Source of the DNA: Salticus scenicus
Taxonomy: Eukaryota; Arthropoda; Arachnida; Araneae; Salticidae
Reading direction: 5' to 3'
DNA: 64,000 bases
NCBI GenBank assembly: GCA_963930645.1
Contig: OZ005659.1
Coordinates: 157,852,034 to 157,916,033 of the forward strand
Part shown: positions 11,427-22,215 of the stretch, piece after piece
How positions within the stretch are numbered: position 1 is the stretch's first letter
Layout of the letters: the number at the start of each line of letters is the position of its first letter
Notes under the pieces: model-generated
What the model was told of the DNA's origin: nothing
The model's input: the letters and a program-made list of their open reading frames with translations, nothing else
Database searches by the model: none
Program-made: the position numbers and the translations under genes

Positions 11427-12539
11427 GGCTACAGGTATCGCCTAGAACACTGTAGTGACATTAAAGCGAGAAATATCTGTTCTCTTCTTATAAGTATATT
11501 TGACATTTCTTTCGTAAATTCGATTTTACACTCTTTTTTAAACTAACGTACATTAAAGTATCGTCGTTAGAAAAGTTAAAACTTGTTAAAAAATCGTTTA
11601 TGCTTCTTCAAAGAAACATATTGTTATAATAAAGGCAATTTCTTCAGGACGGAACTAAAAATAATGTTTTATAATAAAGTTATATAAATCCTGAATATTA
11701 AATCTTAAATTTACAGATTACAGTAATCCATTTTATAGGATTACATCATAGGTCTTTATTTTAAATCGAGAAATAGTTATCAGTGCATATTAATAACCTT
11801 AAAGTCTAACCTTAATTTTTGATTTCAGAAAGAAAATTCATAAAATATAATTTATATGTATTTTTCATGTAACATATCAGTTAGTGTGTAAAAGTTTCAG
11901 TTCTCCTTTTATAGAATCTTTCTATATTGCATTACATAGTAAAAATAACAATATAAAGTTTTTATGTATACAAGGATATATATATATATATATATTTTAA
12001 TATTTTGTTAATATATTTTTTTAAATTTTAATCTGCCAATAACATTTTTTTACAACAGAAAAACATAAATAACTTATCAGTTGGAACTTCAGGAAAAATC
12101 CTGTTTTATGATTTTATTCTCACTTTGGTTATAACGCATTTTTTTTTCTTTAAGTAAGTATTTTATGTAATGGAAAAATATGTTAGAAAGAATTCTGCCT
12201 AAGTTTTTATAGTTTAAGTATGAATAAAAATCGAAAACAAAATTTCGTGTGATGACTGCATAGTAAGAAACAAATAAACAAAAATATTATATGTTTTACA
12301 AGAATCTAACCCGCTGTTTTATACATAGAAAATCCTTTGAGTATAATCTGCATAAAAAAAATATTTTATCCGAGCAAAAAAAGTTTTTTTTCTCTCATAT
12401 TCATATTAATGGTGCTTTTATGTTAATAAAGATTAAAAAAAAAAAAAAAAATAGCTGAAGACTTGACTGCTTGGATGAAATCAACACTCCTTCCCCCATT
12501 TGTATATTTTGATATGTTAGCTGTGCATTTTGAAGTTAG

Positions 12540-12870
12540 CTAAAAGTAAAGAATATTTAAAATTATATGATTAAAAAAATATTTTATAAAGTAAGCATTG
12601 AACTTCATTTTATTGATACAATACGCATATTTAAGGAAATGTATGCTCATACGTATCAAATTTAAGAATATATTTTTTTCTTTTGAATTCAACAAAAAAT
12701 GTGTATGTGTTTGTAGTAAAAATTTTGAATACGTTATTTTTAGAAGAAAAATAATTAACTTATTTCTTTTATCATTCATCAGATTAACTAACATTAACTA
12801 AAATTTTGAAGCTCAAATAGCACAGTTCAGCAATAAAAAACGGAATATAATTTTCTTGGCTGTTTCTAAT
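12540..12870. other. AT-rich duplication edge, no gene
   Basis: Contains the last visible match to block 2 (around TGATACAATACGCATATTTA). The complementary open frames on both strands at 12540-12801 are AT-driven and have no domain. Confidence 0.5.
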
Positions 12871-13048
12871 AGAGTGTCTCTGTAGTCAGTGTATCTGTGT
12901 CTCTGTAGTCAGTGTCAACAGTGTCTCTGTACTGTAGTCAAATTTTGGTTACACATTAAGTATACGGGAATGTTATATCTGTATAATAGTCTGTTGTTCA
13001 GATCGTTATCGTTAATTATAAAGTTAACAGAAAAATGTTACTTACAAA

Positions 13049-13050
<2 letters not shown>

Positions 13051-13116
<66 letters not shown>
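13051..13116. repeat. (AT)n microsatellite
   Basis: About 33 AT dinucleotides without interruption. A short (AAT)n run also occurs at about 13364-13384. Confidence 0.95.
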
Positions 13117-13119
<3 letters not shown>

Positions 13120-13120
<1 letters not shown>

Positions 13121-13720
13121 GATTAAAGAGCAGATAGGCTGTGTTTTGTCAGTAATATTTCTACTGAGAAGATTGCGTGATACAGGCTAGTAAAACAAAT
13201 ATATTGTGATCATTACAATACTTTCTTCAGTACCATTTCATATATCAACACTACCTACCGGTTATAATTTTAATGAACATAGATCATTCAATGAAGACTT
13301 TACATAAGTTGTTTGGTTCAATTTTATCCTATATGAATAGATGCTAATATGTAACTATATAAAAATAATAATAATAATAATAATGAAGATGAGTAACAGC
13401 AAAGCAATCTGTCATTCAATATATAACGATTTGGACCGGAATTTATTTCAATTATATCCATTTCACATACCTACTCTGGATAACTTTTATGTTATAGAAG
13501 ATGAGATACAGACTTCATGTAAATGGGGGAATACTGAAGCATAGAAACGTCACCAGGAGTTCGCTATGATGTTCCATAAGTACTGAATCAGAATAATCTG
13601 TCCTTGTATTTATTTCATATACTACTTTAATACATTTATATATTATGGAATCCGCATAGTGCCATAATATAAACGGAGTTAAATTAAAGTACAAAATGCC
13701 ACCTTTTTCTCAATATGCAT
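13120..13720. other. Non-coding gap, no gene recognised
   Basis: AT-rich sequence between the AT microsatellite and the long-TIR MITE. The frame at 13341-13544 starts in a (AAT)n run and shows no domain. Confidence 0.5.
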
Positions 13721-13723
13721 CTA

Positions 13724-14525
13724 CAAGATGGTTATAATTAAACTTCCCCTATATACAGCATCATATAGTGCAAACGTGTGAACGGAATGCAACGGAATTT
13801 GGTATAAAGACTGCACACAAGCTGGGCTCACGGAATTTCGAAAAAAAAAAATACTTCCAATATGTCCACCATAGGGCGCCTTTTCCTGTAAAAACATTAA
13901 ATTTAACACAATAAACGACCAAAACGGAATAGAGTAATAATATTAACATTTATTGACTAGTTTCTGATCACCATGAAAAAGTGTGGTGTATCGTGGAGGC
14001 GTTGCGACGTTGAATGACATAAAGAACTCCATAACACTTCATGCGCGAAGCATCACAACTGATTAGTTACGATATGCTGTTGAACACACTGTCTATCAAC
14101 TTGAAAATTTGCAGGTGAATGAGGGTGGTCACATGGAGCACCTTTCCCTACATCGTCCTGGATACGATTAACAACTGCTCCTCTTGTGCAATTTCGTCCA
14201 AATCTGGTCTTGTTTCTGCAAAGTTTTTTTTTTCTCAAACAGCATACTCTTAATTTTTCCTTACCTTTACTTAATGTGGTTCAATGACAAGGTGATCAGA
14301 AACTAGTCAGTAAATGTTAATATTGTTTCATATTTCGTTTTCGTCGTTTATTGTGTTAAATTTAATGTTTTTCTCGGAAAAGTCGCCCTCTGAAGGACAT
14401 TTTGGAACTAAATTTTGTTTTTTGAAATTCCGTGAACGCATGTCGTATATAGTCTATATACCAAATTTCGTTGCATTCCGTTCACCCGTTTGCGCTGTAG
14501 GGGAAGTTTAATTATTACCACCCTG
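13724..14525. mobile_element. MITE with about 240-bp terminal inverted repeats (TA flanks)
   Basis: Flanked by TA at 13722-13723 and 14526-14527. The left arm (13724-13972) and right arm (14291-14525) are diverged reverse complements. Both include AATTAAACTTCCCCTA, GAACGGAATGCAACG, a CGGAATTTC segment, TAAATTTAACACAATAAACGA and CTAGTTTCTGATCACC (or complements). TA duplication suggests the Tc1/mariner (IS630) superfamily. The 320-base centre on the minus strand has a frame ending in QDDVGKGAPCDHPHS and RLHDTPHFF-like text. This might be a decayed N-terminal helix-turn-helix of a mariner-type transposase, but the resemblance is weak. Confidence 0.75.
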
Positions 14526-14833
14526 TAAATTATAAAAACATCTTTTTTATTATAATATTCATACGTATCAAGTTTTATGCATTATAGAAGGTATATTATA
14601 GCATTTAAGGAAAAACAAGAAATCGCAGTGTAGTAGAGCCATCTGTTAGATTATATATGGAAGAATACGAAAGTTACGTGATATATGGAAGTTAGATAAT
14701 ATATGATTGGATGATACGTTGGGAAATTAATTTTAATTTTCTTAAAAATATTTTGAATCTTAGAAATGAATAGGGTAAATTATGTAGATAGCAATTAAAA
14801 AGTTATATTTATATGTGTTTTAAAGAAAGTTTT

Positions 14834-15204
14834 GATTCAACTTCTCACAATTCACTTAGAGATTTTTTTTTCTTTTAAACAAAATGTGTTTGAGAATTGA
14901 AATATCAAGCAACAAACAGTTTTTATAAAATTGAATGAAATTCGTTTTTATAAAAACTTTTTTGATTCAACTCCTCACAATTCACTTAGAGATTTTTTTT
15001 TCTTTTAAACAAAATGTGTTTGAGAATTGAAATATCAAGCAACAAACAGTTTTTATAAAATTGAATGAAATTCGTTTTTATAAAAACTTTTTTGATTCAA
15101 CTCCTCACAATTCACTTAGAGATTTTTTTTTCTTTTAAACAAAATGTGTTTGAGAATTGAAATATCAAGCAACAAACAGTTTTTATAAAATTGAATGAAA
15201 TTCG
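14834..15204 (+). repeat. 130-bp tandem repeat, 2.9 units
   Basis: Units start at 14834, 14964 and 15094 with GATTCAACT(T/C)CTCACAATTC, giving an exact 130-base period. The second unit and the shorter third unit are identical over their overlap as read. The first differs by at least one base (CTTCTC instead of CTCCTC). The near identity points to a recent expansion. No open frame spans a unit. Confidence 0.95.
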
Positions 15205-16182
15205 AATATGCCGAAATATAAATTTCTTTTCATAATTTTAGATAAAATCTAAAACAGTGGATAGTTCAAAATTGAGTGTCTTCATGTGTTTTGATATATG
15301 CTTCTAAATCGCTGAAAGTGTTGTGGCACATTTTCCGTTTACAATCACTATACAAAGGAATCCTAACTGAGACTTACATTGCATTAATGAGTGTAAGGTA
15401 ATCTGATATTCAATTGAGTAAATGAGGATTCAGCTGAAGTGTAATTTACAAAACAAGAGAACAAATTTATGCACATATAGTTGATTCACCACTGTAACTA
15501 AACTGAGATCTAGAACATATTTTAGTAATTCGTTGTACATTGTGAGAACGGAAATTTCTACTATCATTCACGGTTTCTTCTATGTCAAAATAATACATTT
15601 GAAAACATATATTATATGAATTTGAAATCTTCGAAAAAACGTGGATACTTTTAAATAATGTATCGAAAATTCGTGTAGGTAGAGTATTTATTGTTGTTGT
15701 TGTTGTTTGTGATGCAATTTATCCGAAGTGCATTTTATCATATTTAAAACAAAATTAGCAGTAATTATAATACAATGTTGTAAATTTTACGTGAAAATAT
15801 TTCCATGTCAAATATACCAATATACCAATAGTGTGTATTTAAATGTATTCTCCTGTGATTTTTATTGCGTAATGCCCGTAAATTAAGAGACTGTGACTAT
15901 ACAAGTTTTTAATATCTCAATACACTCGTCCTTTACATGACTGTGCTGCAAAAGGTTCCAACTGATGTATTTTTATACTAAAATGTATAAATTGTCTGTG
16001 AGCATTGAATGCACTTGTACTGATTATTTTTTCTGTTCCAGTTGCGGACAAATTTGAATTTTTCGGAGAAAGTGCAATAAAATGCGAATCCATCGGAAAT
16101 ATATATTTATTAAATAAATTTCAGTTGCATTAATGGTGAAAAAATTGAAAGAAATGTTTAAATTTATACAAAAAGACTGATA
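15205..16182. other. Non-coding gap, no gene recognised
   Basis: AT-rich sequence with a short TTG/GTT run at about 15691-15710. No frame, element end or RNA gene that I can support. Confidence 0.55.
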
Positions 16183-17087
16183 TCTATATATATAAAAGAA
16201 CACTTCCTGAGTGAGTGAGGGGGTGATCTATCATCGCCCAGACCAAACCCCTGGACCTAGAAGCATGAAATTTCGTGACAATGTTTGTTCTATGACGCAG
16301 GCATCCACTAAGAACTGATTTTACAAAATTCGCCCCCCAAAGGGGGGAGGGGGGGGCAAAACGTGATTTCACAAAATCCTTCATATCTCAAACAAAAAAA
16401 ACAGATATCCGTAAAATTTTTGCTTTAAAATATAGCTAACACAAATGTCTAAAAACCAATTTCTGGAATTCTCAAAATTCGGTCCCCAAGGGGGGCGAAA
16501 CTAATAGAAATACAGTTAGGCCGTTCAAAATTGGTACAGATAGGTTTTAGAGGCCTGCAAGTCGATTTGGGGATATTTTCGAAAGTGTAAAGTTATCAGG
16601 AGGGCCGGGAAGGTGGGGGGGCGGAGGGGCAAAAAAAGTAAAATACAGTTATATCATTCAAAATTGGTACATAGATGTTTTCGATACCTACAAATCGATT
16701 GCGGATATTTTCGAATTTTTTAAATTATTGGGAGGGGCGGGAAGGGAGGGAACGGAGGGGCCAAAAAATAAAAATAGAGATAGATAGTTCAAAACTGGTG
16801 CATAGAGGTTTTTGATACCTACAAATCGATTGCGAATACTTTCGAATTTGTAAAATTATTAGGATAGACGGGGGGGGGGGGCGAAGGGGGAAAATAATAG
16901 AAATAAGAATTTGAGCATTTTGGGAATTTTTTCCGAAGGCAGTGAGAACCTGGTGCGACATTTTTCCTAATCAGATTTTGTTTCTCTTTTCTTTTCACGT
17001 GATAAAAATGAATGCAATTTTGAGAATTCAGTAATTAGAGTGATTCATTTAAAAATAGGGACCAGCGAAGCGGGCGTTACCTGCTAG
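16183..17087 (+). mobile_element. Non-autonomous Helitron (905 bp)
   Basis: The 5' end is A|TCTATATATATAAAAGAAC and the 3' end is GTTACCTGCTAG|T. These match the Helitron rules of a 5' TC, a 3' CTRR and insertion between A and T. A GC-rich segment (CCAGCGAAGCGGGCG) just before the 3' CTAG can form only a short imperfect hairpin. The body carries segments shared with the Helitron at 56124-58190, including three minisatellite monomers (about 16510-16870) and a block with ATCACGTTTTGCCCC in complement. It has no Rep/helicase gene, so its movement would depend on an autonomous partner elsewhere. Confidence 0.85.
16510..16870 (+). repeat. Helitron-internal minisatellite, three monomers
   Basis: Three monomers of about 110-145 bp, each containing TTCAAAA(T/C)TGG and a CGATT(T/G) core with a G-rich spacer. 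The first is of the 'B' type (GGCCTGCAAGTCGATT) and the next two of the 'A' type (ACCTACAAATCGATTGCG). The same two monomer types are expanded in the larger Helitron at 56124-58190. Confidence 0.85.
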
Positions 17088-17539
17088 TTATATTATATTT
17101 AAATAGATCAATTCATGCCAGAAAAATAAATACCAAATGAAAAATTGTGTTCTTTGAAAAGTATATTGTTTATCTTGCCTAAAAGCGGTACTTCTTATTA
17201 ATTTTTACCTTAATTTTCAAAAATTGAGCACGTGAAGAATTTAATGGTCAAAACAACATGTGTATTTTTAAAAAATTGAAAAAATATTTTTATGTATATG
17301 AGATATGTCCACCATGTGTGTCAAGTATGATGCGGTTTAAATATGAATGCGGATTTTCAATTAGATGATAAATAATTTTTTGGAAAATTCACTTTTAAGC
17401 TAAACAAAATGTCTTTTCTATTATTTATAAATATATTTTACAACAATCATCAATCTATATTAAATTTGAAATAATATATAAATTTTAATTTTCAGTCTAT
17501 TACTAGCAATAAAATAAAAGTACAAACTTTGACAACGGT
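17088..17539. other. Non-coding gap, no gene recognised
   Basis: AT-rich flank between the Helitron and the R1 copy. Nothing is supported here. Confidence 0.55.
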
Positions 17540-18170
17540 TTTATAACTTTTCCACAGTCAACTGGGAATTTTTTTTGTGTATATAGGAGCCTCGACTCCC
17601 CCCCTAAGTCCCTCCTCGAGGGGAGTAAATTTTCACGATGGGTATCTTTCAAAAGGGCTCGCCAATACCATTAAAACGAATGGTTGAACCATCGATCTGC
17701 GATAATTTAAAAAAAAAGTTATCGAGTTTTTTCATTAAAAAAATATATAAATATATTTTAATGTAATATTAAGAATAAATTCAACTTTTTATTTTTTATT
17801 TATTTTTTTTTTTTTTAAAGTTTTATACTACTTCTGCAATATGGAAATCGCCTGCATTATCATGAAAGATAATTTTTTTTTAAATAATAGTTTTAATAAA
17901 TTATTTTTTAAAATCAGAATTATTTTTTTATAACCGAATTAAATGCTATGTAAATGTAGGTGCATTAATGAAACGTGGGATTAAGGGGGGTGGTAGCTAT
18001 CCTCACATAGAACTAATTATCATATAAAACTCTTCTGAAGCCTAATTTGAATTATTTAACACAGATTTACATAACAGTACTCGTTATCTCACCTCTTAAT
18101 CTGCAACATGTATTTATAGTATTAAATTTTAAGGTAAGAGAAAGTCGTGTGAGTGACACACCAGATTATT
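17540..18170 (+). repeat. R1 repeat family, copy b (left-truncated)
   Basis: Starts near CAGTCAACTGGGAATTTTT and has the TATATAGGAGCCTCG segment, a C/G-rich hairpin, AACGAATGGTTGAACC and AAGTTATCGAG. It ends with GGTAAGAGAAAGTCGTGTG and a GTGTGAGTGACACAC terminal hairpin. It is the inverse complement of parts of 37078-37920. The left terminal hairpin seen in copies a and c is missing, so the copy is truncated. It holds an unoccupied TTAA at about 17895 that is occupied by a MITE in copy c. Confidence 0.75.
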
Positions 18171-19031
18171 TTTATTGTACTAACAAATAAATATACACTT
18201 AAATTCTTATTAACTATAAAAGTTTGAAATTACTTTTTATGAAAATACTATTACTTAATTTACTACTTTTTTTCAATTGTAGAGAACATTATATATCGGC
18301 ATACATAATATTTTTTAACAATTAAACTAATTTTTACATTAAAAATTAATTAAAATTATCCTTTTTATATAACGTGTACTTGTTTAAAAATAGCGTTTCT
18401 TCTTTTATTTCAGACAAATGAAAACTCTTTATTTGAAATATTTCACAGTTTTCTTGCCATCATATTTTTATTGAACAAGAATTAATTAATTTTGGATATT
18501 TAATACTATTTAAATGTCCAAAATGATTTATATTAAACTTAGATCAATGTGTTAAAGTATACATATTTATAAGAGCAGTATCCATGATTATTTAAATATA
18601 AAATTATTTACTTGTGTCTTTAGACAGTTATGTATTGCAATTCAAACATTTTTGAGAAATTACCTTTTGTATCGCAAACATAATTTCAACCCACTTCCTA
18701 TAAGATCTTTTCTGAATTCAAGCAGATGCTGAAAAAAACATATTGAAATGCAAAACAATGTTTAGTATTTCTATTAAAGCAAAATTTCCGCTTGGAGATA
18801 CATTCAAATGTAATCCTCGAATTCACTACATTTTCAAGTTTACAATGATCCTTTTAAAATTTATTGCTCCTACTTTCCTAGATTTAGAAGGTATATAATA
18901 CGATAAAACTAACTTATATATATATCTATATGGAAATTATCCGTTTGAAACTTTTCAGATTATTTTTGGGATCATTTTTTAGCTCTTTCAAACCTGGCAT
19001 TCACAATTGAGGAGACATTCCCGACTCTTTC

Positions 19032-19095
19032 GTTTAGGACAAATGCCCTTATTTGTGCTCATGAAGAAAGACCAGTTTCCTACTAAAATTAAACT
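19032..19095 (+). other. Array hairpin, unit 1 (imperfect)
   Basis: This unit has GTTTAGGACAAA on the left and TTTCCTACTAAAATTAAAC on the right. Pairing is poorer than in later units. Position and flanks (CATTCCCGAC, CATGAAGAAAGACCAG) correspond to the better hairpins downstream. Confidence 0.6.
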
Positions 19096-19630
19096 ATTAA
19101 GTTTTTTTTTATTTTTCATACTAATTTCAGTCCAAATTAAACTTAAAAATAAAATTACATTAGTACGAGAGAAAAAAAAAATCACATCTTAAATTGTAAA
19201 ACAAGAATTAGTTAATCTTCGTTATTTAATGCTATTTTAATGTCAAAATCATTTATATTAAACTTTGCTAAATGTGTTTAAATATATATTATAATATGAG
19301 CTGTATTCATGGTTAATTAAATAGAAAATTATTTACTCGGGTCTTTAGAAATTTATGTATTGAAATTCAAACATGTTTGAGAAATTACCTTTTGTATCGC
19401 AAATATAATTACAACCCACTTCCTGTAAGATCTTTTCAAAATACAAGAAGATGCTGAAAAGACGTATTGAAATGCAGAACAATATTTAGTATTTCTATTA
19501 AAGCAAAATATCCGCCTGCAGATACATTCAAATGTAATCTTCGAATTCACTTCATTTTCAAGTTTAGAATGATCATCTTAAAATTTATTGCTTCTACTTT
19601 CCTAGATTTAGAAAGTACATAATTTAATAA

Positions 19631-19634
<4 letters not shown>

Positions 19635-19681
<47 letters not shown>
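19635..19681. repeat. (AT)n microsatellite in array unit
   Basis: About 23 AT repeats. Shorter AT runs occur at the equivalent place in the other units, near 18916, 20490 and 21361. Confidence 0.9.
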
Positions 19682-19684
<3 letters not shown>

Positions 19685-19753
19685 ACTTGGGGATCATTAA
19701 TTAACTCTTTTAAACCTGGCATTCACAATTAAGGACACATTCCCGACACTTTA

Positions 19754-19816
19754 GTTTAGAAGAAATGTCCTCATTTCTGCACATGAAGAAAGACCAGTTT
19801 TCTTCTAAAACTAAAC
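19754..19816 (+). other. Array hairpin, unit 2 (GTTTAGAAGAAA arm)
   Basis: The left arm GTTTAGAAGAAA pairs with TTTCTTCTAAAAC on the right. Units 3 and 4 have GTTTAGGGGAAA and TTTCCCCTAAAAC at the same places. Two positions have therefore changed together on both arms while pairing is kept. Confidence 0.7.
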
Positions 19817-20609
19817 TATTAAGATTTTTTAAATTTTAGTCCAAATTAACCCTAAAATTAAAATTACATTAGTGCAAGAAAAAGAAAAATAACTTAGATC
19901 TTAAATTGTAATACAAGAATTAATTGATCTTCGATATTTAATGCTATTTTCATGTCAAAATCATTTATATTAAACTTTGCTAAGTGTGTTTAAATATATA
20001 TTATAATATGATCTGTATTCATGGTTAATTAAACAGAAAATTATTTACTCGTGTCTTTAGAAAGTTATGTATTGAAATTCAAACATGTTTGAGAAATTAC
20101 CTTTTGTATCGCAAACATAATTACAACCCACTTCCTGTAAGATCTTTTCAGAATACAAGACGATACTGAAAAGACGTATTGAAATGCAGAACAATATTTA
20201 GTATTTCTATTAAAGCAAAATTTCCGTCTGCAGATACATTCAAATGTAATCTTCGAATTCACTACATTTTCAAGTTTAGAATGATCATCTTAAAATTTAT
20301 TGCTTATACTTTTCTAGATTTAGAAGGTACATAATATAAAAGAAAGTATACAACAAAAGATGTATAAATCAGTTTTGACGTATTCTTTAGTGAGTTATTC
20401 ACTTTATTGTTGAAAGTAGATTATATAATTTATGTGTTTTGTAAAAATATTATGTGTGCTTTCACAAAGATAATATAATAAAACTAACTTATATATATAT
20501 ATGTAAATGTAAAAGTCTTCATTTGAAACTTTTCAGATTGTTTTTGGGATCATTAAGTAACTCTTTCAAACCTGCCATTCACATTTGAGGACACATTCCG
20601 GACACTTTC

Positions 20610-20672
20610 GTTTAGGGGAAATGTCCTTATTTGTGCACATGAAGAAAGACCAGTTTTCCCCTAAAACTAAAC
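20610..20672 (+). other. Array hairpin, unit 3 (GTTTAGGGGAAA arm)
   Basis: The left arm GTTTAGGGGAAA pairs with TTTCCCCTAAAAC. A second, inner pairing (GTCCTT with AAAGAC, one mismatch) closes a loop that contains GTGCAC. Confidence 0.7.
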
Positions 20673-21484
20673 TATTAAGATTTTTTTCGATACTAATTTT
20701 AGTCCAAATTAACCCTAAAAATAATATTACATTAGGACGAGAAAAAACAATATTTCAGATCTTAAATTGTAAAAAAAGAATTAATTAATCTTTAATAAGT
20801 AATGCTGTTTTAATGTCCAAAATCATTTATTTTAAACTTTTCTAAATGTGTTTAAGTATACATAATAATATGAACAGTATTCATGGTTAATTAAACAGAA
20901 AATTATTTGCTCGTCTTTAGAAAGTTATGTATTGAAATTCAAACATGTTTGAGAAATTATCTTTTGTATCGCAAACATAATTACAACCCACTTCCTGTAA
21001 GATCTTTTCAGAATACAAGAAGATGCTAAAAAGACGTATTGAAATGCAGAACAATATTTAGTATTTCTATCAAAGCAAAATTTCCGCCTGCAAAAGCATT
21101 CAAATGTAATTTTCGAATTCACTACATTTTCAAGTTTAGAATGATCATCTTAAAATTTATTGCTTCTACTTTCTTAGATTTAGAAGGTACATACTATAAG
21201 TGAAAGTACATAATAAAAGATATATAAATCTGGTTTGGAGTATTCCTTAGGAGTGCTTTAGTGAAATATTCCCCTTCTTGTTGAAAGTAGATTATAAATT
21301 TTATGTGTTTTGTACATATATTATGTCTGCTTTCGCAAAGATAATATAATAAAACTAACTTATATATATATATATATATATATATAAAACTCTTCGTTTG
21401 AAACTTTTCAGATTGTTTTTAGGATCATTTATTAACTCTTTCAAAGCTGGCGTTCACAACTGAGAACACATTCCCGACGCTTTC

Positions 21485-21547
21485 GTTTAGGGGAAATGTC
21501 TTTATCTGTGCACATGAAGAAAGATCAGTTTTCCCCTAAAACTAAAC
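21485..21547 (+). other. Array hairpin, unit 4 (GTTTAGGGGAAA arm)
   Basis: Same arms as unit 3, with single-base changes in the loop (GTCTTTATCTGTG). Confidence 0.7.
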
Positions 21548-22215
21548 TATTAAGATTGTTTTCCATACTGATTTTATTCCAAATTAACCTTAAAAATAAA
21601 ATTACATTAGGAAGAGAAAAAAAAAATTAGATCTTAAATTAAAAAACAAGAATTAATTAATATTCGATAAGTAATGCTATTTTCATGTCCAAAATTATTT
21701 ATATTAAATTTTGCTAAATGTGCTTAATTATACATAATAATATGAACAGTATTCATGGTTAATTAAACAGAAAATTATTTACTCGTGTCTTTAGAAAGTT
21801 ATGTATTGAAATTCAAACATGTTTCAGAAGTTACCTTTTGTATCGCAAGCATAATTATACCAATTTCCTGTAAGATCTTTTCAGAATACAACAAGATGCT
21901 GAAAAGACTTATTGAAATGCAAAACAATATTTTTCTATTAAAACAAAATTTCCGCCTGCAGATACATTCAAATGTAATCTTTGAATTCACTACATTTTCA
22001 AGTTTAGAATGATCATCTTAAAATTTATTGCTTCTACTTTTTTAGATTTAGAAGGTACATAATATAAGTGAAAGTACATTATAAAAGATATATAAATCTG
22101 TTTTGAAGTATTCCTTAGGAAGTGCTTTAGTGAAATATTCCCTTTCTTGTTGAAAGTAGATTATAAAATTTATGTGTTTTGTAAAAACATTATGTCTGCT
22201 TCCGCAAAGATAAAG

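Larger units (their letters stand above)
9290..11575. mobile_element. piggyBac-type MITE, second copy, interrupted
   Basis: Begins with CCCTTTATATGCC after a TTAA at 9286-9289. It shares GCATTATGAAA, AAAATTATGCATATCAC, TATCGCCTAGAAC and ATTCGATTTTA with the intact copy at 4530-5050. The right end is degraded (GTTAGAAAAG before TTAA at 11576-11579). Two insertions split it: the pogo/Tigger-like element at 9516-10491 and the hairpin insertion at 11171-11426. About 600 bases between them (10494-11100) align only weakly with the intact copy and may hold further insertions. Confidence 0.7.
2839..12690 (+). repeat. Dispersed duplication, block 1
   Basis: Colinear, diverged similarity to about 42660-50500 in the same orientation. 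Anchors seen by eye are: 2839-3110 with 42660-42925; about 5640-5810 with 43690-43870; 7095-7560 with 47870-48290; 7600-8100 with 48330-48870; 11840-12500 with 49730-50340; and 12540-12690 with 50360-50520. Several anchors look well above background, for example the stretch around 2861-2945. Each block carries its own transposon insertions, so the duplication is older than those insertions. No gene is evident in either block. Confidence 0.75.
18474..22215. repeat. Five-unit tandem array of 0.7-0.9-kb units
   Basis: A GTTATGTATTG-type landmark recurs at 18627, 19352, 20064, 20924 and 21798, giving spacings of 725, 712, 860 and 874 bases. The longer units carry an extra segment with GAAAGTAGATTATA and TTATGTCTGCTTTC. 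Shared parts include GAGAAATTACCTTTTGTATC, CCCACTTCCTGTAAGATC, TGCAGATACATTCAAATG and TTCAAGTTTAGAATGATC. Most units also contain an (AT)n tract and a hairpin (see 19032-21547). Units look roughly 85-95% alike by eye. It is either a young satellite-like array or a tandemly duplicated non-coding locus. I do not recognise the sequence. Confidence 0.9.

Noticed and set aside
11274..11546. 90-codon frame across the hairpin insertion
   Set aside because: It reads from the inserted element into the MITE, so it is a chance junction frame.
12889..13122. Frame ending in alternating Ile-Tyr
   Set aside because: The second half is a translated AT microsatellite.
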